From MAG-121220-bin8 sp002700465 (lineage in GTDB: Bacteria; Bacteroidota; Bacteroidia; Flavobacteriales; Flavobacteriaceae): a stretch of DNA of 64,000 nucleotides. Each line of letters opens with the position of its first letter. The first letter of the stretch is position 1. Of this stretch, positions 25,454 through 33,079 are shown one piece after another. The notes under the pieces were generated by a model. The model worked only from the letters and a program-made list of their open reading frames with translations. It did no database searches and was not told where the DNA came from. Location of the stretch: NCBI GenBank assembly GCA_943789295.1, contig CALSTO010000001.1:496001-560000 (forward strand), in the 5' to 3' direction. The translations under genes were made by a program, and so were the position numbers.

Positions 25454-27019
25454 TTATTTAATTCCAGGCTGTGTTATTTTAAAATTCTTTTCTTTCTTTT
25501 TATTAGAAACCATTTCTTTAACATTTTTAAGTAATAATTTAGAATCATAAATTATTCCATCTTTTATAGTGTACTTAACTCCTCCAACGCGAATTACTTC
25601 ATTCTTGTCATTTAATTTAATCGCACCCATTCCATATAAGACTTTAAGATTTTCTAAGGGATTTTTTTCTATTACAATCATATCTGCTAATTTTCCTACC
25701 TCAATTGATCCAATTTTATTTTCAGCGCCAAGTGCTTCAGCACCGTTTAAAGTTGCTGCACGAATTATTTCTAACGGATGAAATCCAGCTTCCCTTAAAA
25801 GTTCTAGTTCTCTTACATAAGCAAAACCATATAGTTGATAAATAAATCCTGAGTCCGAACCAGTAGTTACTCTTCCTCCACGATTTTTAAATTCATTAAC
25901 AAAAGTCATCCATAATTTATAGTTGTTTTTCCACTGAACTTCTTGTTCAGTTCCCCAATAATGCCAATACGAACCATGAGAAATTTTACTTGGTTCATAA
26001 AATTTCCATAATGAAGGTAAAGTATATTCTTCATGCCATTCAGCGCGTCTAGCTCTGTGTAAATCTCTACTAGCTTCATATATATTGAAGGTTGGATCTA
26101 AAGTGAAATCAAGTTTTAGTAATTCATTCATTACATTATTCCAATGTTCACTGTAGGGTTTTGCAGATTGTTGCCATAATTTCCCTGCCTCTTCAAACCT
26201 ATGCTGTTCATTTTGATAATTATAGTTAGGTGGGTAGTTTTGAACTGTTTTATCATTAAATAGAGCTTCTGGAAGTCCGTACCAGTGTTCCATTGTTGTT
26301 AAGCCAGCTTTTGCTGAGTTTAAGACATTCCATCTAGCTACGTTCATTTGAGCGTGATGAAAGGCAGATCTCAACCCAAGCCTTTTGTTTTCTTTTATAG
26401 CAGCTTCTAGTATTGCAGGATTTGCTCCAAAGAATTTAATTCCATCAGCTCCGTTTTTTGCATTTTCTCTTACCCATTTTATAGCATCATCCTTTGTATT
26501 CACTTCGGAACCACTTCCAAACCCTGTGTAAGCATATATTCTTGGGGCTATAATCGAATTTCTTTGACTTTTCCTTTTTAAATCCAAAGTAAAATCTAAT
26601 CCTCTTCCGCTAGGTTCTCTAATTGTTGTAATTCCATGAGCCATCCAAAGATTAAAAACATATTCTGGATCAGCTCCTTGAGATATTCCTCCAATATGTC
26701 CATGCATATCAATAAAACCAGGGAGAACAAACATTCCGCTGTAGTCAAATTCAACTCCATTTTTTTCAAGTTTAGGACCATTTCTTCTTTCACTAACACC
26801 TGGATAGCCTACTACTTGAACTTTTGTAATGATATTTTTTTTAATTTCTATGTCTACAGGACCTATTGGCGGTGCTCCATTTCCATTGATAAGAGTAACT
26901 CCTCTTAAAATAAGCTGTTCATATGGACCTTGACTGACTTCGTTTTGACCGTATGTATAAAAAAACTGCAATGTTATTACTAAGTAACATTGCAGTTTGT
27001 ATAGAAAATTTATTTTCAT
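25454..27019 (-). CDS. Exported amidohydrolase family protein
   Basis: 521 residues with an N-terminal signal peptide (hydrophobic about 11-20, probable cleavage after GQ at 24-25). The amidohydrolase superfamily metal-binding residues follow: FIDMHGHIGG (about 100-109), FHHAQ near 228, MEHW near 252 and TTGSDSG near 397, then the C-terminal GSIEVGKLADMIVIE barrel-flanking domain. Closest in pattern to periplasmic imidazolonepropionase/prolidase-like amidohydrolases; substrate unknown. It lies 34 bases after amt and may release ammonia or amino acids for it (inference). The first 20 codons overlap a strong terminator-like hairpin. No downstream ATG would retain the domain and the signal peptide, so the start at 27019 stands. 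Confidence 0.85.
   Translation of the reverse strand: MKINFLYKLQCYLVITLQFFYTYGQNEVSQGPYEQLILRGVTLINGNGAPPIGPVDIEIKKNIITKVQVVGYPGVSERRNGPKLEKNGVEFDYSGMFVLPGFIDMHGHIGGISQGADPEYVFNLWMAHGITTIREPSGRGLDFTLDLKRKSQRNSIIAPRIYAYTGFGSGSEVNTKDDAIKWVRENAKNGADGIKFFGANPAILEAAIKENKRLGLRSAFHHAQMNVARWNVLNSAKAGLTTMEHWYGLPEALFNDKTVQNYPPNYNYQNEQHRFEEAGKLWQQSAKPYSEHWNNVMNELLKLDFTLDPTFNIYEASRDLHRARRAEWHEEYTLPSLWKFYEPSKISHGSYWHYWGTEQEVQWKNNYKLWMTFVNEFKNRGGRVTTGSDSGFIYQLYGFAYVRELELLREAGFHPLEIIRAATLNGAEALGAENKIGSIEVGKLADMIVIEKNPLENLKVLYGMGAIKLNDKNEVIRVGGVKYTIKDGIIYDSKLLLKNVKEMVSNKKKEKNFKITQPGIK
26959..26998 (-). terminator. Terminator-like hairpin inside the signal-peptide codons of the amidohydrolase gene
   Basis: Perfect 14-bp arms, AAACTGCAATGTTA and TAACATTGCAGTTT, enclose 8 bases; on the minus strand they are followed by four further U, giving a run of seven. 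The element lies 56 bases downstream of the amt stop but within codons 8-20 of the next gene. It could terminate or attenuate readthrough from amt. Confidence 0.55.
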
Positions 27020-27053
27020 GACACTAATTTTTCATGAAAATAGTTATAAATAA

Positions 27054-28295
27054 TTAGTTTATCGAAAAATCTCCATAAGCTCTGGTTCCATGCTCTGCTA
27101 TGTCTAAACCATCTTCTTCCTCTTTTTCGTCTACTCTTAAACCTGCTATTGATTTTACAATTAAAGTAATAATTGTTCCACCTATCACACAGAAAACAGC
27201 AGTGATACCTACACATGCTAATTGAACCATGAACTGATCGAATCCAGCTAATTCACCAAATAATCCAACCGCTAACGTTCCCCAGATACCACAAAATAAG
27301 TGTACCGGAATTGCTCCAACCGGATCATCTAGTTTACATTTATCTAATAATGCAACAGAAAGAACAACAATTCCACCTGCTATTAAACCAATTAATATTG
27401 CAGTATGTGGAAGCATTTGATCTGCTCCAGCTGTAATTCCAACAAGACCTCCAAGAACTCCGTTCATAAACATAGTTAAGTCTAAATTCTTATATAAAAT
27501 TCCTGATAAAACAGCAGCACCAATTCCACCTGCAGCTGCGGCTAAACAAGTTGTAACTAGTGTTAATGATGTAAGAGCTGGATCTGCAGATAGAACAGAA
27601 CCACCATTAAAACCAAACCATCCTAACCATAAAATTAAAACTCCAGCTGCCGATAAAGGTAAGTTTGAGCCTGGTATTGCAAGTGGTTTTCCATCAGAAT
27701 CAAATTTTCCTTTTCTTGCACCTAAAAAGTAAATTACAACTAAAGCTCCCCATCCTCCAACAGAATGAACTAATGTAGAACCTGCAAAGTCATAAAAACC
27801 TAAGTCTTCAGAAATAAATGTGCTAAAAAAACCTCCTCCCCATTGCCAAGAACCAACAATTGGGTATATGATTGAAACATAAAGGAAAGCTAAGAGCATA
27901 AAAGAACCAATTTTAATTCTTTCAGCAACAGCTCCAGAAATAATAGTTGCTGCTGTTGCAGCAAACATTCCTTGAAAAAGGAAATCTGTCCAATATGTAT
28001 ATCCACCTCCTGCGTAAGTTAATTGATCATAATCAATTCCAGGATCCAATCCAAATCCTGCAAATCCTAAAACTCCTTCAATAATTCCAAATTCACCAGG
28101 ATACATTAAGTTAAATCCAAAACCACAATAAACTAGTAGTCCCATTGTTATAACAAAGAAATTTTTAAATAATATATTAATTGTATTTTTTTGTCTAGTA
28201 AGTCCAATTTCTAGAAATGAAAATCCTAAATGCATAAAAAATACTAGTGCTGTACAGATCATCATCCATACGTTATTTGATGTTAATAGTTCCAT
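27054..28295 (-). CDS. amtB: Ammonium transporter
   Basis: A 413-residue polytopic inner-membrane protein of the Amt/Rh family, which conducts ammonium across the membrane. The sequence begins MELLTSNNVWMMICTALVFF with no long periplasmic signal region; eleven hydrophobic segments follow. Recognisable are FQGMFAATAATIISGAVAERIK, GSTLVHSVGGWGALV and AVPVHLFCG-like segment AIPVHLFCGIWG, containing the pore histidines. It is 7 bases downstream of a PII gene, the classical glnK-amtB arrangement, which implies direct blocking of the channel by the PII protein when nitrogen is ample. Confidence 0.96.
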   Translation of the reverse strand: MELLTSNNVWMMICTALVFFMHLGFSFLEIGLTRQKNTINILFKNFFVITMGLLVYCGFGFNLMYPGEFGIIEGVLGFAGFGLDPGIDYDQLTYAGGGYTYWTDFLFQGMFAATAATIISGAVAERIKIGSFMLLAFLYVSIIYPIVGSWQWGGGFFSTFISEDLGFYDFAGSTLVHSVGGWGALVVIYFLGARKGKFDSDGKPLAIPGSNLPLSAAGVLILWLGWFGFNGGSVLSADPALTSLTLVTTCLAAAAGGIGAAVLSGILYKNLDLTMFMNGVLGGLVGITAGADQMLPHTAILIGLIAGGIVVLSVALLDKCKLDDPVGAIPVHLFCGIWGTLAVGLFGELAGFDQFMVQLACVGITAVFCVIGGTIITLIVKSIAGLRVDEKEEEDGLDIAEHGTRAYGDFSIN

Positions 28296-28302
28296 AATAA
28301 TT

Positions 28303-28641
28303 TTAGTTTAATGATGTTTTACCAGTTTCTTTTGTTCTAATTCTGTAGGCTTCTTCAGATGGAAAAACAAAGATTTTTCCATCTCCTACTTCACCTGTAT
28401 AGGCTGACTCAAGAATTGCATTAATTGTTCTTTCAACAAATTCGTCAGAGACTACAATTGATAAGTACCGTCTTTGAATATCTGCAGTACTGTAAGTAAC
28501 TCCTCTATAAACATGTCCTTCTTTTTCATTTCCGACACCGGTTACATCCCAGTAAGTGAAGAAATTAACTTCTACTGAGTGTAAAGCTTGTTTGACTTTA
28601 GAAAAATTTGATTTTCTAATAATTGCTTCTATTTTTTTCAT
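28303..28641 (-). CDS. glnK: Nitrogen regulatory protein PII
   Basis: A 112-residue trimeric signal protein. The T-loop runs from about 37 to 55 and carries the conserved YRGVTY; Tyr50 corresponds to the uridylylation-site tyrosine. The B-loop TGEVGDGKIFVFP (near 82-94) and the C-terminal RIRTKETG complete the ATP/ADP and 2-oxoglutarate site. Upstream of amtB by 7 bases, hence GlnK rather than GlnB. A GlnD uridylyltransferase is not in the window. The T-loop is a little divergent (STADIQRR), so modification should not be assumed. Confidence 0.94.
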   Translation of the reverse strand: MKKIEAIIRKSNFSKVKQALHSVEVNFFTYWDVTGVGNEKEGHVYRGVTYSTADIQRRYLSIVVSDEFVERTINAILESAYTGEVGDGKIFVFPSEEAYRIRTKETGKTSLN

Positions 28642-28662
28642 ATTGATTTAGTTTTATATTAA

Positions 28663-29325
28663 TTAGAAACTTGCTCCAAATACTAAAAATGCAGCTTCAG
28701 AATCTGGATTATAAACGAACGATCCAAATAGTGGTAACGTATAATCTTCTGTTATTTTAACGTCTTTAGAACCACCCAGAGAAATGTTGCATAATCCACT
28801 TCCTCCGTTAACGTACCAAGCGTCTTTAGAATCATCTCCATATCCAATTGCTACATCTACAGGGCCTGCTGAAAAAGCAGCTTCAATATATAAAGCTTCA
28901 ACTTCTGTAAAGTAACCTACTAAAAGATTGATTGGACCTAATTCTGCAGAACCAGAAATTTCTAAATAATCTCCTTCAAAAAGTCCTTCTCCATCAGCAT
29001 AAGCACCACCTTCACCTGGAAATGAGTAATTTGTTAGAGTTAAACCAAATTTTCCAAAAGAGTAACTTGCATATAAATCTAGTTCATTTCCTCCTCCAAC
29101 TGCTGTTGTTGGAAAACTTCCCCATGCTCCAACTTCCAAATCTCCTGTGCTTAATGATACCCATGGCTGGATGTGTGCTCCAGAACCGAATTGAGTTCCT
29201 CTCCATACATATGAGCTTACCAAATCTGCACCTAAGTCTTGTGCTTTAGATTCATTCAATGTAAAAAAGCAGATAGCAACAAGAATGATTGAACTAAGTT
29301 TAAATGATTGTTTTTTTAAATTCAT
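28663..29325 (-). CDS. TorF-like outer-membrane beta-barrel protein
   Basis: 220 residues. The signal peptide is the first 29 residues (SSIILVAICFFTLNESKAQ). The mature part is a series of amphipathic beta strands rich in Gly, Tyr, Phe and Asp, ending in the barrel C-terminal residue Phe (LVFGASF). The N-terminal DLVSSYVWRGTQFG is the hallmark of the TorF family of putative porins. It is the first gene of the porin-glnK-amtB transcript, 21 bases before glnK. Role in the passage of ammonium or small nitrogenous solutes through the outer membrane is inference. Confidence 0.8.
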   Translation of the reverse strand: MNLKKQSFKLSSIILVAICFFTLNESKAQDLGADLVSSYVWRGTQFGSGAHIQPWVSLSTGDLEVGAWGSFPTTAVGGGNELDLYASYSFGKFGLTLTNYSFPGEGGAYADGEGLFEGDYLEISGSAELGPINLLVGYFTEVEALYIEAAFSAGPVDVAIGYGDDSKDAWYVNGGSGLCNISLGGSKDVKITEDYTLPLFGSFVYNPDSEAAFLVFGASF

Positions 29326-29372
29326 AATAGTAATTTTTAAGTTAATTTTAAATTTTGTTAAATAATTTTCAT

Positions 29373-29380
29373 CAAAACTA
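29373..29380 (-). promoter_or_regulatory. Bacteroidota -7 promoter box for the porin-glnK-amtB transcript
   Basis: On the minus strand TAGTTTTG fits TAnnTTTG, 47 bases before the porin ATG. A TTTTG lies only a few bases upstream of it, too close for a -33 element, so the promoter may depend on an activator. Confidence 0.4.
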
Positions 29381-29493
29381 ACAAAAGACCTAATAATTCT
29401 TATGTAAAATAAACTATATACTATTATTTTTACGAATAACGTAATTTCGAAATATTAAAAATTAATATATGATAATTATGGTAACCTTAAATT

Positions 29494-29520
29494 ATCAAAT
29501 TGATCAATTTTAAAATTGAT
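29494..29520. promoter_or_regulatory. Overlapping palindromes with four ATCAA/TTGAT half-sites
   Basis: AAATTGATCAATTT (29497-29510) and ATCAATTTTAAAATTGAT (29503-29520) are both perfect palindromes and share 8 bases. With the extra ATCAA at 29494-29498 there are four half-sites in 27 bases. They lie between the crcB stop and the porin promoter, about 115 bases upstream of its -7 box. Could be an upstream activator/repressor site or the crcB terminator, though there is no U-tract. Confidence 0.4.
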
Positions 29521-29525
29521 AAAAC

Positions 29526-29891
29526 TTATTTTGCTAATTGAATTCCTATTAAAATAGAGCTAAAACCTATTACAATTGAAACTAAAGTGTAGATTAAGAA
29601 TGTACTTATGTCACCGGATTTAATTAAATTAACATTTTCATAAGCGAATGTTGAGAAAGTAGTTAATCCACCACAAAATCCTGTTGCAAACAAAATTGTT
29701 TGTGGAGAATTCATTTGATTATTTTTTATAGCCCACCCCATTATTAAGCCGACTATTAAACACCCTAAAATGTTAGACAAAAAAGTGTTAACAGGTAATT
29801 TAAAATTACTAAATACAGAAATATATGAAATAAGGTATCTAACAACACTTCCCAAGCCTCCCCCAATAAAAATCAATACTAATTGTTTCAT
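29526..29891 (-). CDS. crcB: Fluoride channel CrcB/FluC
   Basis: 121 residues with four hydrophobic helices; Fluc channels are dual-topology dimers that export fluoride. Family signatures are present: GGGLGSVVRYL (about 10-20), NILGCLIVG (near 43-51) and the pore segment GFCGGLTTFSTF (near 71-82). Its ATG overlaps the stop of the upstream 62-codon gene by 4 bases, implying translational coupling. No fluoride-riboswitch (crcB motif) fold is evident upstream of the pair. Confidence 0.93.
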   Translation of the reverse strand: MKQLVLIFIGGGLGSVVRYLISYISVFSNFKLPVNTFLSNILGCLIVGLIMGWAIKNNQMNSPQTILFATGFCGGLTTFSTFAYENVNLIKSGDISTFLIYTLVSIVIGFSSILIGIQLAK

Positions 29892-30076
29892 GACACACTA
29901 AGTTTTTTTAAAATAACTAATAGTGAAACAAAACAAATAAATCCTATTATTACCCATCTGATTCCACTGTATGAGCCCTTAAGTCCTTTTAAATCTTTTT
30001 TGTAGCTAATAGTTACAATTGCCAAAAATGAAATAAAAAATAAAATTGCAAAAACTAATTGACCAGTGCTGAACAT
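29888..30076 (-). CDS. Small two-helix membrane protein, unknown function (62 aa)
   Basis: 62 residues. Hydrophobic segments at about 6-24 and 40-57 are separated by a basic loop (SYKKDLKGLKGSYSGIR), giving an N-out/C-out hairpin by the positive-inside rule. Its stop overlaps the crcB ATG by 4 bases (ATGA). I recall similar short proteins near crcB in Flavobacteria, so it is likely a real gene in a two-gene operon, divergent from the MazG-like gene. A role alongside the fluoride channel is conceivable but unproven. Confidence 0.68.
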   Translation of the reverse strand: MFSTGQLVFAILFFISFLAIVTISYKKDLKGLKGSYSGIRWVIIGFICFVSLLVILKKLSVS

Positions 30077-30115
30077 ATTTAACTATTTTTAAGTAAAAAT
30101 AATATTAAATATAAT

Positions 30116-30499
30116 ATGAAACATCAATTAGAAGCAGTTAAAATATTCCATGAAGTTTATAAACTTAATTATAAAGAATCTCCTACAACTAATATTGGTT
30201 CCGATAAAATTGAATTGAGATTTAATTTAATGGATGAAGAGAATAAAGAATACTTAGATGCTGCAAAAAACAATGATTTAATTGAAGTTGCCGATGCATT
30301 AGGTGATATGCTGTATATTTTATGCGGAACTATTATAGAACACGGTATGCAAGATAAAATTGAAGAAGTTTTTGATGAAATACAAAAGAGTAACTTAAGT
30401 AAATTAGGAGAAAATGGAAAACCAATTTACAGGAAAGATGGTAAAGTCATGAAAGGACCTAATTATTTTAAACCTAATATTTCAAAAGTTTTAAATTAA
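30116..30499 (+). CDS. MazG-like nucleotide pyrophosphohydrolase
   Basis: 127 residues, all-alpha NTP-PPase fold. The metal-binding ExxE...ExxD pattern is seen as EENKE followed by EVADALGD at about 41-45 and 60-67. This subgroup (HAD-linked/phosphoribosyl-ATP pyrophosphohydrolase-like) has KHQLEAVKIFHEVY at the N-terminus and a conserved GPNYFKP near the C-terminus. It probably hydrolyses a nucleoside triphosphate to monophosphate plus pyrophosphate, for example to clear modified nucleotides. The 3' end overlaps the convergent ilvE by 4 bases. Confidence 0.82.
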   Translation: MKHQLEAVKIFHEVYKLNYKESPTTNIGSDKIELRFNLMDEENKEYLDAAKNNDLIEVADALGDMLYILCGTIIEHGMQDKIEEVFDEIQKSNLSKLGENGKPIYRKDGKVMKGPNYFKPNISKVLN

Positions 30500-31539
30500 G
30501 GTTTTATCCTCCATCCATAAGGATCTTCGGATAAATTATATTGAATATCATTAAGTTTTTTCTTGAATACAGCACTCCAAGGGTTTTCAATTTTTGGTAA
30601 TTCGAATTTTTCGTTTTCATATCCAAAACCACATATTGGTAAAACTACTACTGCAGTTCCGCTTCCAAATATTTCCTTCAAACTATTATTTTTTGCAGCT
30701 TTCAAAATTTCATCAACTTTTAAAGGTCTAACTTCAATATCAATCCCCAAGTCTTTTGCAATTTTAATTAAACTTTTTCTTGTGATTCCGTCAAGAATAC
30801 TGTCGCTAGTTGGAGCCGTTATTAATTTGTCTTCAATTCTAAAAAATAAATTCATAGTACCAGCTTCTTCAATATATTCATGAGTTGACGAATCAGTCCA
30901 AATAATTTGTTGATAACCTTGATTTTTCGCTAAAATCGTTGGGTAGAACTGAGCAGCATAATTACCAGCTGCTTTTGCATAGCCAACACCACCTTTAGCT
31001 GCTCTACTATAAGACTTCTCAATTTTAACTCTTACATCTCCAGAGTAATATGAACTAGCTGGAGCGCATATGATCATAAATTTATATTGATTTGCTTCAG
31101 TTGCATTGATACTGTCTTCGCTTGCAAAAATAAACGGCCTAATGTATAAGGAATTCCCTAAACCTGGTTTTATCCAATTGTTATCGAGTTCCAATAATTT
31201 ATTAAGACTCTTAAAAAACAATTTTTTCGGAAATTCAGGCATGGCTAATCTTACAGACGATTTTATAATTCGCTCATAATTATCATTTGGTCTAAATAGC
31301 CATGTTTTATTATTATTGTCTTTAAATGCTTTCATGCCTTCAAAGCATGCTTGGCCGTAATGAAAAACTCTGGCAGATGGACTAATAGTTATTGGTTCGT
31401 AAGGACATATTTGCGCATCCACCCACTCTCCATTTATATAATCACAAGTAAACATATGATCGGTAAATACAGATCCAAAATCTAAATTATCGAAATCAAT
31501 TTGATTAATTTTAGAGACTTTTATTTTATTAATTTTCAT
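30496..31539 (-). CDS. ilvE: Branched-chain amino acid aminotransferase
   Basis: Transfers the amino group between glutamate and Leu/Ile/Val. About 347 residues, the longer fold-type IV class II enzyme. The PLP lysine is in YAKAAGNYAA, and other landmarks are the GYGQACFEGMKAF-like segment YGQACFEGMKAF near 85-96, TSDSILDGITRKS near 245-257 and GTAVVVLPI. I take the ATG at 31539; an in-frame ATT three codons upstream (31548) is an implausible start. Single gene, convergent with the MazG-like gene. Confidence 0.93.
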   Translation of the reverse strand: MKINKIKVSKINQIDFDNLDFGSVFTDHMFTCDYINGEWVDAQICPYEPITISPSARVFHYGQACFEGMKAFKDNNNKTWLFRPNDNYERIIKSSVRLAMPEFPKKLFFKSLNKLLELDNNWIKPGLGNSLYIRPFIFASEDSINATEANQYKFMIICAPASSYYSGDVRVKIEKSYSRAAKGGVGYAKAAGNYAAQFYPTILAKNQGYQQIIWTDSSTHEYIEEAGTMNLFFRIEDKLITAPTSDSILDGITRKSLIKIAKDLGIDIEVRPLKVDEILKAAKNNSLKEIFGSGTAVVVLPICGFGYENEKFELPKIENPWSAVFKKKLNDIQYNLSEDPYGWRIKP

Positions 31540-31601
31540 ATAAATCAATTGTATTTAGCAAAATTACAAATTAACTTTGATTAATATTATTGATATTAAG
31601 A

Positions 31602-32507
31602 ATGAAATATTTAATTACTGGAGCTAGCGGGTTAATTGGAAAAAAATTAGTAAATAAATTATTAGAACAAAATGCGTGTATAAATATTTTAACAACAAAT
31701 AAGAATTTAAAATCTTCAAATAAGAATATTAATAAATTTTATTGGAATCCAGAATTAAATAAAATTGATTCAAATTGTATTGATGGAGTTAAGGTAATCA
31801 TCAATCTTGCAGGTTCTCCTATTGCTCAACTTTGGACAAAATCATCAAAAAAATCAATTCTTTTAAGTAGAATTAATTCTGTTAAATTATTGAACCAAGT
31901 TATATTAGAAAAAAACTCAAAAATTGATCATTTTGTCTGCGCATCTGCAATTGGAATTTATAAATCGGATAACTCATATATTCACAGAGAATCATCTCAA
32001 AACTACTCAAACTCTTTTTTGGGTAATACTGTTAGTAAATGGGAAACATCATGTGAAAAATTAAAAGAACAAAAAATAAATGTAACATTTTTAAGAATAG
32101 GATTAGTATTGTCATTAAACGGCGGATTGCTTAAACCAATTGCTCTTTCAGTTAAATATTTTTTAGGCACATGGTTTGGTAATGGAGGCAATATATATTC
32201 TTGGATTCACATAGACGATTTAGTTGATTCAATTTTATTTCTACTAAACAATAATAAAACCGGTATTTATAATTTAGTTGCTCCAAATCCAATTTCAAGC
32301 AAGTTATTTACATTAGAAATTAGTAAAGTTTTAAATAAAAATATATTACTTCCACCAATTCCTTTGTTCTTAATTAAATTAATTACTGGTTCAATGTCAG
32401 AACTATTTTTGTTTAGTCAAAACGTTTCCTCTAAAAAAATTATTGAAGAAGGATTTAATTTTCAATATAAATCAATTTCTTCTGCCTTGATTAATTTGTT
32501 AAAATAA
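31602..32507 (+). CDS. TIGR01777 family epimerase (YfcH/SDR39U1-like)
   Basis: 301 residues from the ATG at 31602; an in-frame TTG at 31590 would only add MILR and is not needed. The extended-SDR nucleotide motif TGASGLIGKKL (5-15) leads the chain, followed by INLAGSPIA, the SAIGIYK segment and the C-terminal DUF1731 part. Members are common and mostly uncharacterised; nucleotide-sugar epimerase is a label from distant homology only. Divergent from ilvE with a 62-base gap. Confidence 0.85.
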   Translation: MKYLITGASGLIGKKLVNKLLEQNACINILTTNKNLKSSNKNINKFYWNPELNKIDSNCIDGVKVIINLAGSPIAQLWTKSSKKSILLSRINSVKLLNQVILEKNSKIDHFVCASAIGIYKSDNSYIHRESSQNYSNSFLGNTVSKWETSCEKLKEQKINVTFLRIGLVLSLNGGLLKPIALSVKYFLGTWFGNGGNIYSWIHIDDLVDSILFLLNNNKTGIYNLVAPNPISSKLFTLEISKVLNKNILLPPIPLFLIKLITGSMSELFLFSQNVSSKKIIEEGFNFQYKSISSALINLLK

Positions 32508-32518
32508 TTTGATGACAT

Positions 32519-32552
32519 TTTGACAAAATATTTAAAATTGGCAGTACTTTTG
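32519..32552 (+). promoter_or_regulatory. Promoter of grpE-dnaJ
   Basis: -33 TTTG (32519-32522) and -7 TACTTTTG (32545-32552) fit the Bacteroidota consensus with a 22-base spacer, slightly longer than usual. The -7 box ends 22 bases before the grpE ATG. Confidence 0.55.
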
Positions 32553-32574
32553 CACCCTATAAATAAAATTAAAA

Positions 32575-33069
32575 ATGAGTAGTTCAAAAACCAAATCATC
32601 TAAAAAACCAACTCTAAAATCTCAAATAGAAACACTTGAAGTTTCTGTAAAAGATGAAAAAGATAAATTTTTGCGTTTATTTGCTGAATTTGAGAATTAT
32701 AAAAAAAGAACATCCAAAGAACGTTTAGATTTATATAAAACAGCTTCACAAGAATTAATGACCGCTCTTCTTCCAATTGTTGACGATTTAAATCGAGCTT
32801 CCAAAGAGTTTGAAAAATCGAAAGAAAAAAGTTTAATTGAAGGGATGTCATTGATCAATAATAAATTTTCTGATGTTCTAAAATCTCAAGGATTAATTTT
32901 AATAGACGTAAATAATGGAGATGATTTTGATGCTGAAATACACGAAGCTATTACACAAATTCCAGCAGAAAATGATAAAATGAGAGGCAAAATTATTGAT
33001 GTAATTGAATATGGATACAAACTTGGAGACAAAATTATTAGATACCCTAAAGTTGTAGTTGGAAACTAA
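32575..33069 (+). CDS. grpE: Nucleotide exchange factor GrpE
   Basis: Releases ADP from DnaK. 164 residues: a charged N-terminus (to about 18), a long coiled-coil helix (about 20-80, including FLRLFAEFENYKKRTSKER) and the small beta domain near the C-terminus (IDVIEYGYKLGDKIIRYPKVVVG). This is the standard GrpE layout. It is followed by dnaJ after 10 bases; dnaK is not in the window. The promoter and pairing imply co-regulated heat-shock expression, although no CIRCE element is visible. Confidence 0.95.
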   Translation: MSSSKTKSSKKPTLKSQIETLEVSVKDEKDKFLRLFAEFENYKKRTSKERLDLYKTASQELMTALLPIVDDLNRASKEFEKSKEKSLIEGMSLINNKFSDVLKSQGLILIDVNNGDDFDAEIHEAITQIPAENDKMRGKIIDVIEYGYKLGDKIIRYPKVVVGN

Positions 33070-33079
33070 TTAATTAAAT

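Noticed and set aside
28932..29249. 105-codon rightward ORF opposite the porin
   Set aside because: Antisense to a recognised beta-barrel protein; the Leu/His-rich translation reflects the opposite strand.
30077..30115. Possible fluoride riboswitch before the 62-codon gene and crcB
   Set aside because: Only 39 bases lie between the divergent genes, too short and without the conserved pairing.
31540..31548. Upstream ATT start of ilvE
   Set aside because: ATT is a very rare start, and an ATG lies three codons downstream.
31590..31601. Upstream TTG start of the TIGR01777 epimerase
   Set aside because: Adds MILR ahead of an ATG that starts the conserved KYLITGASG segment.
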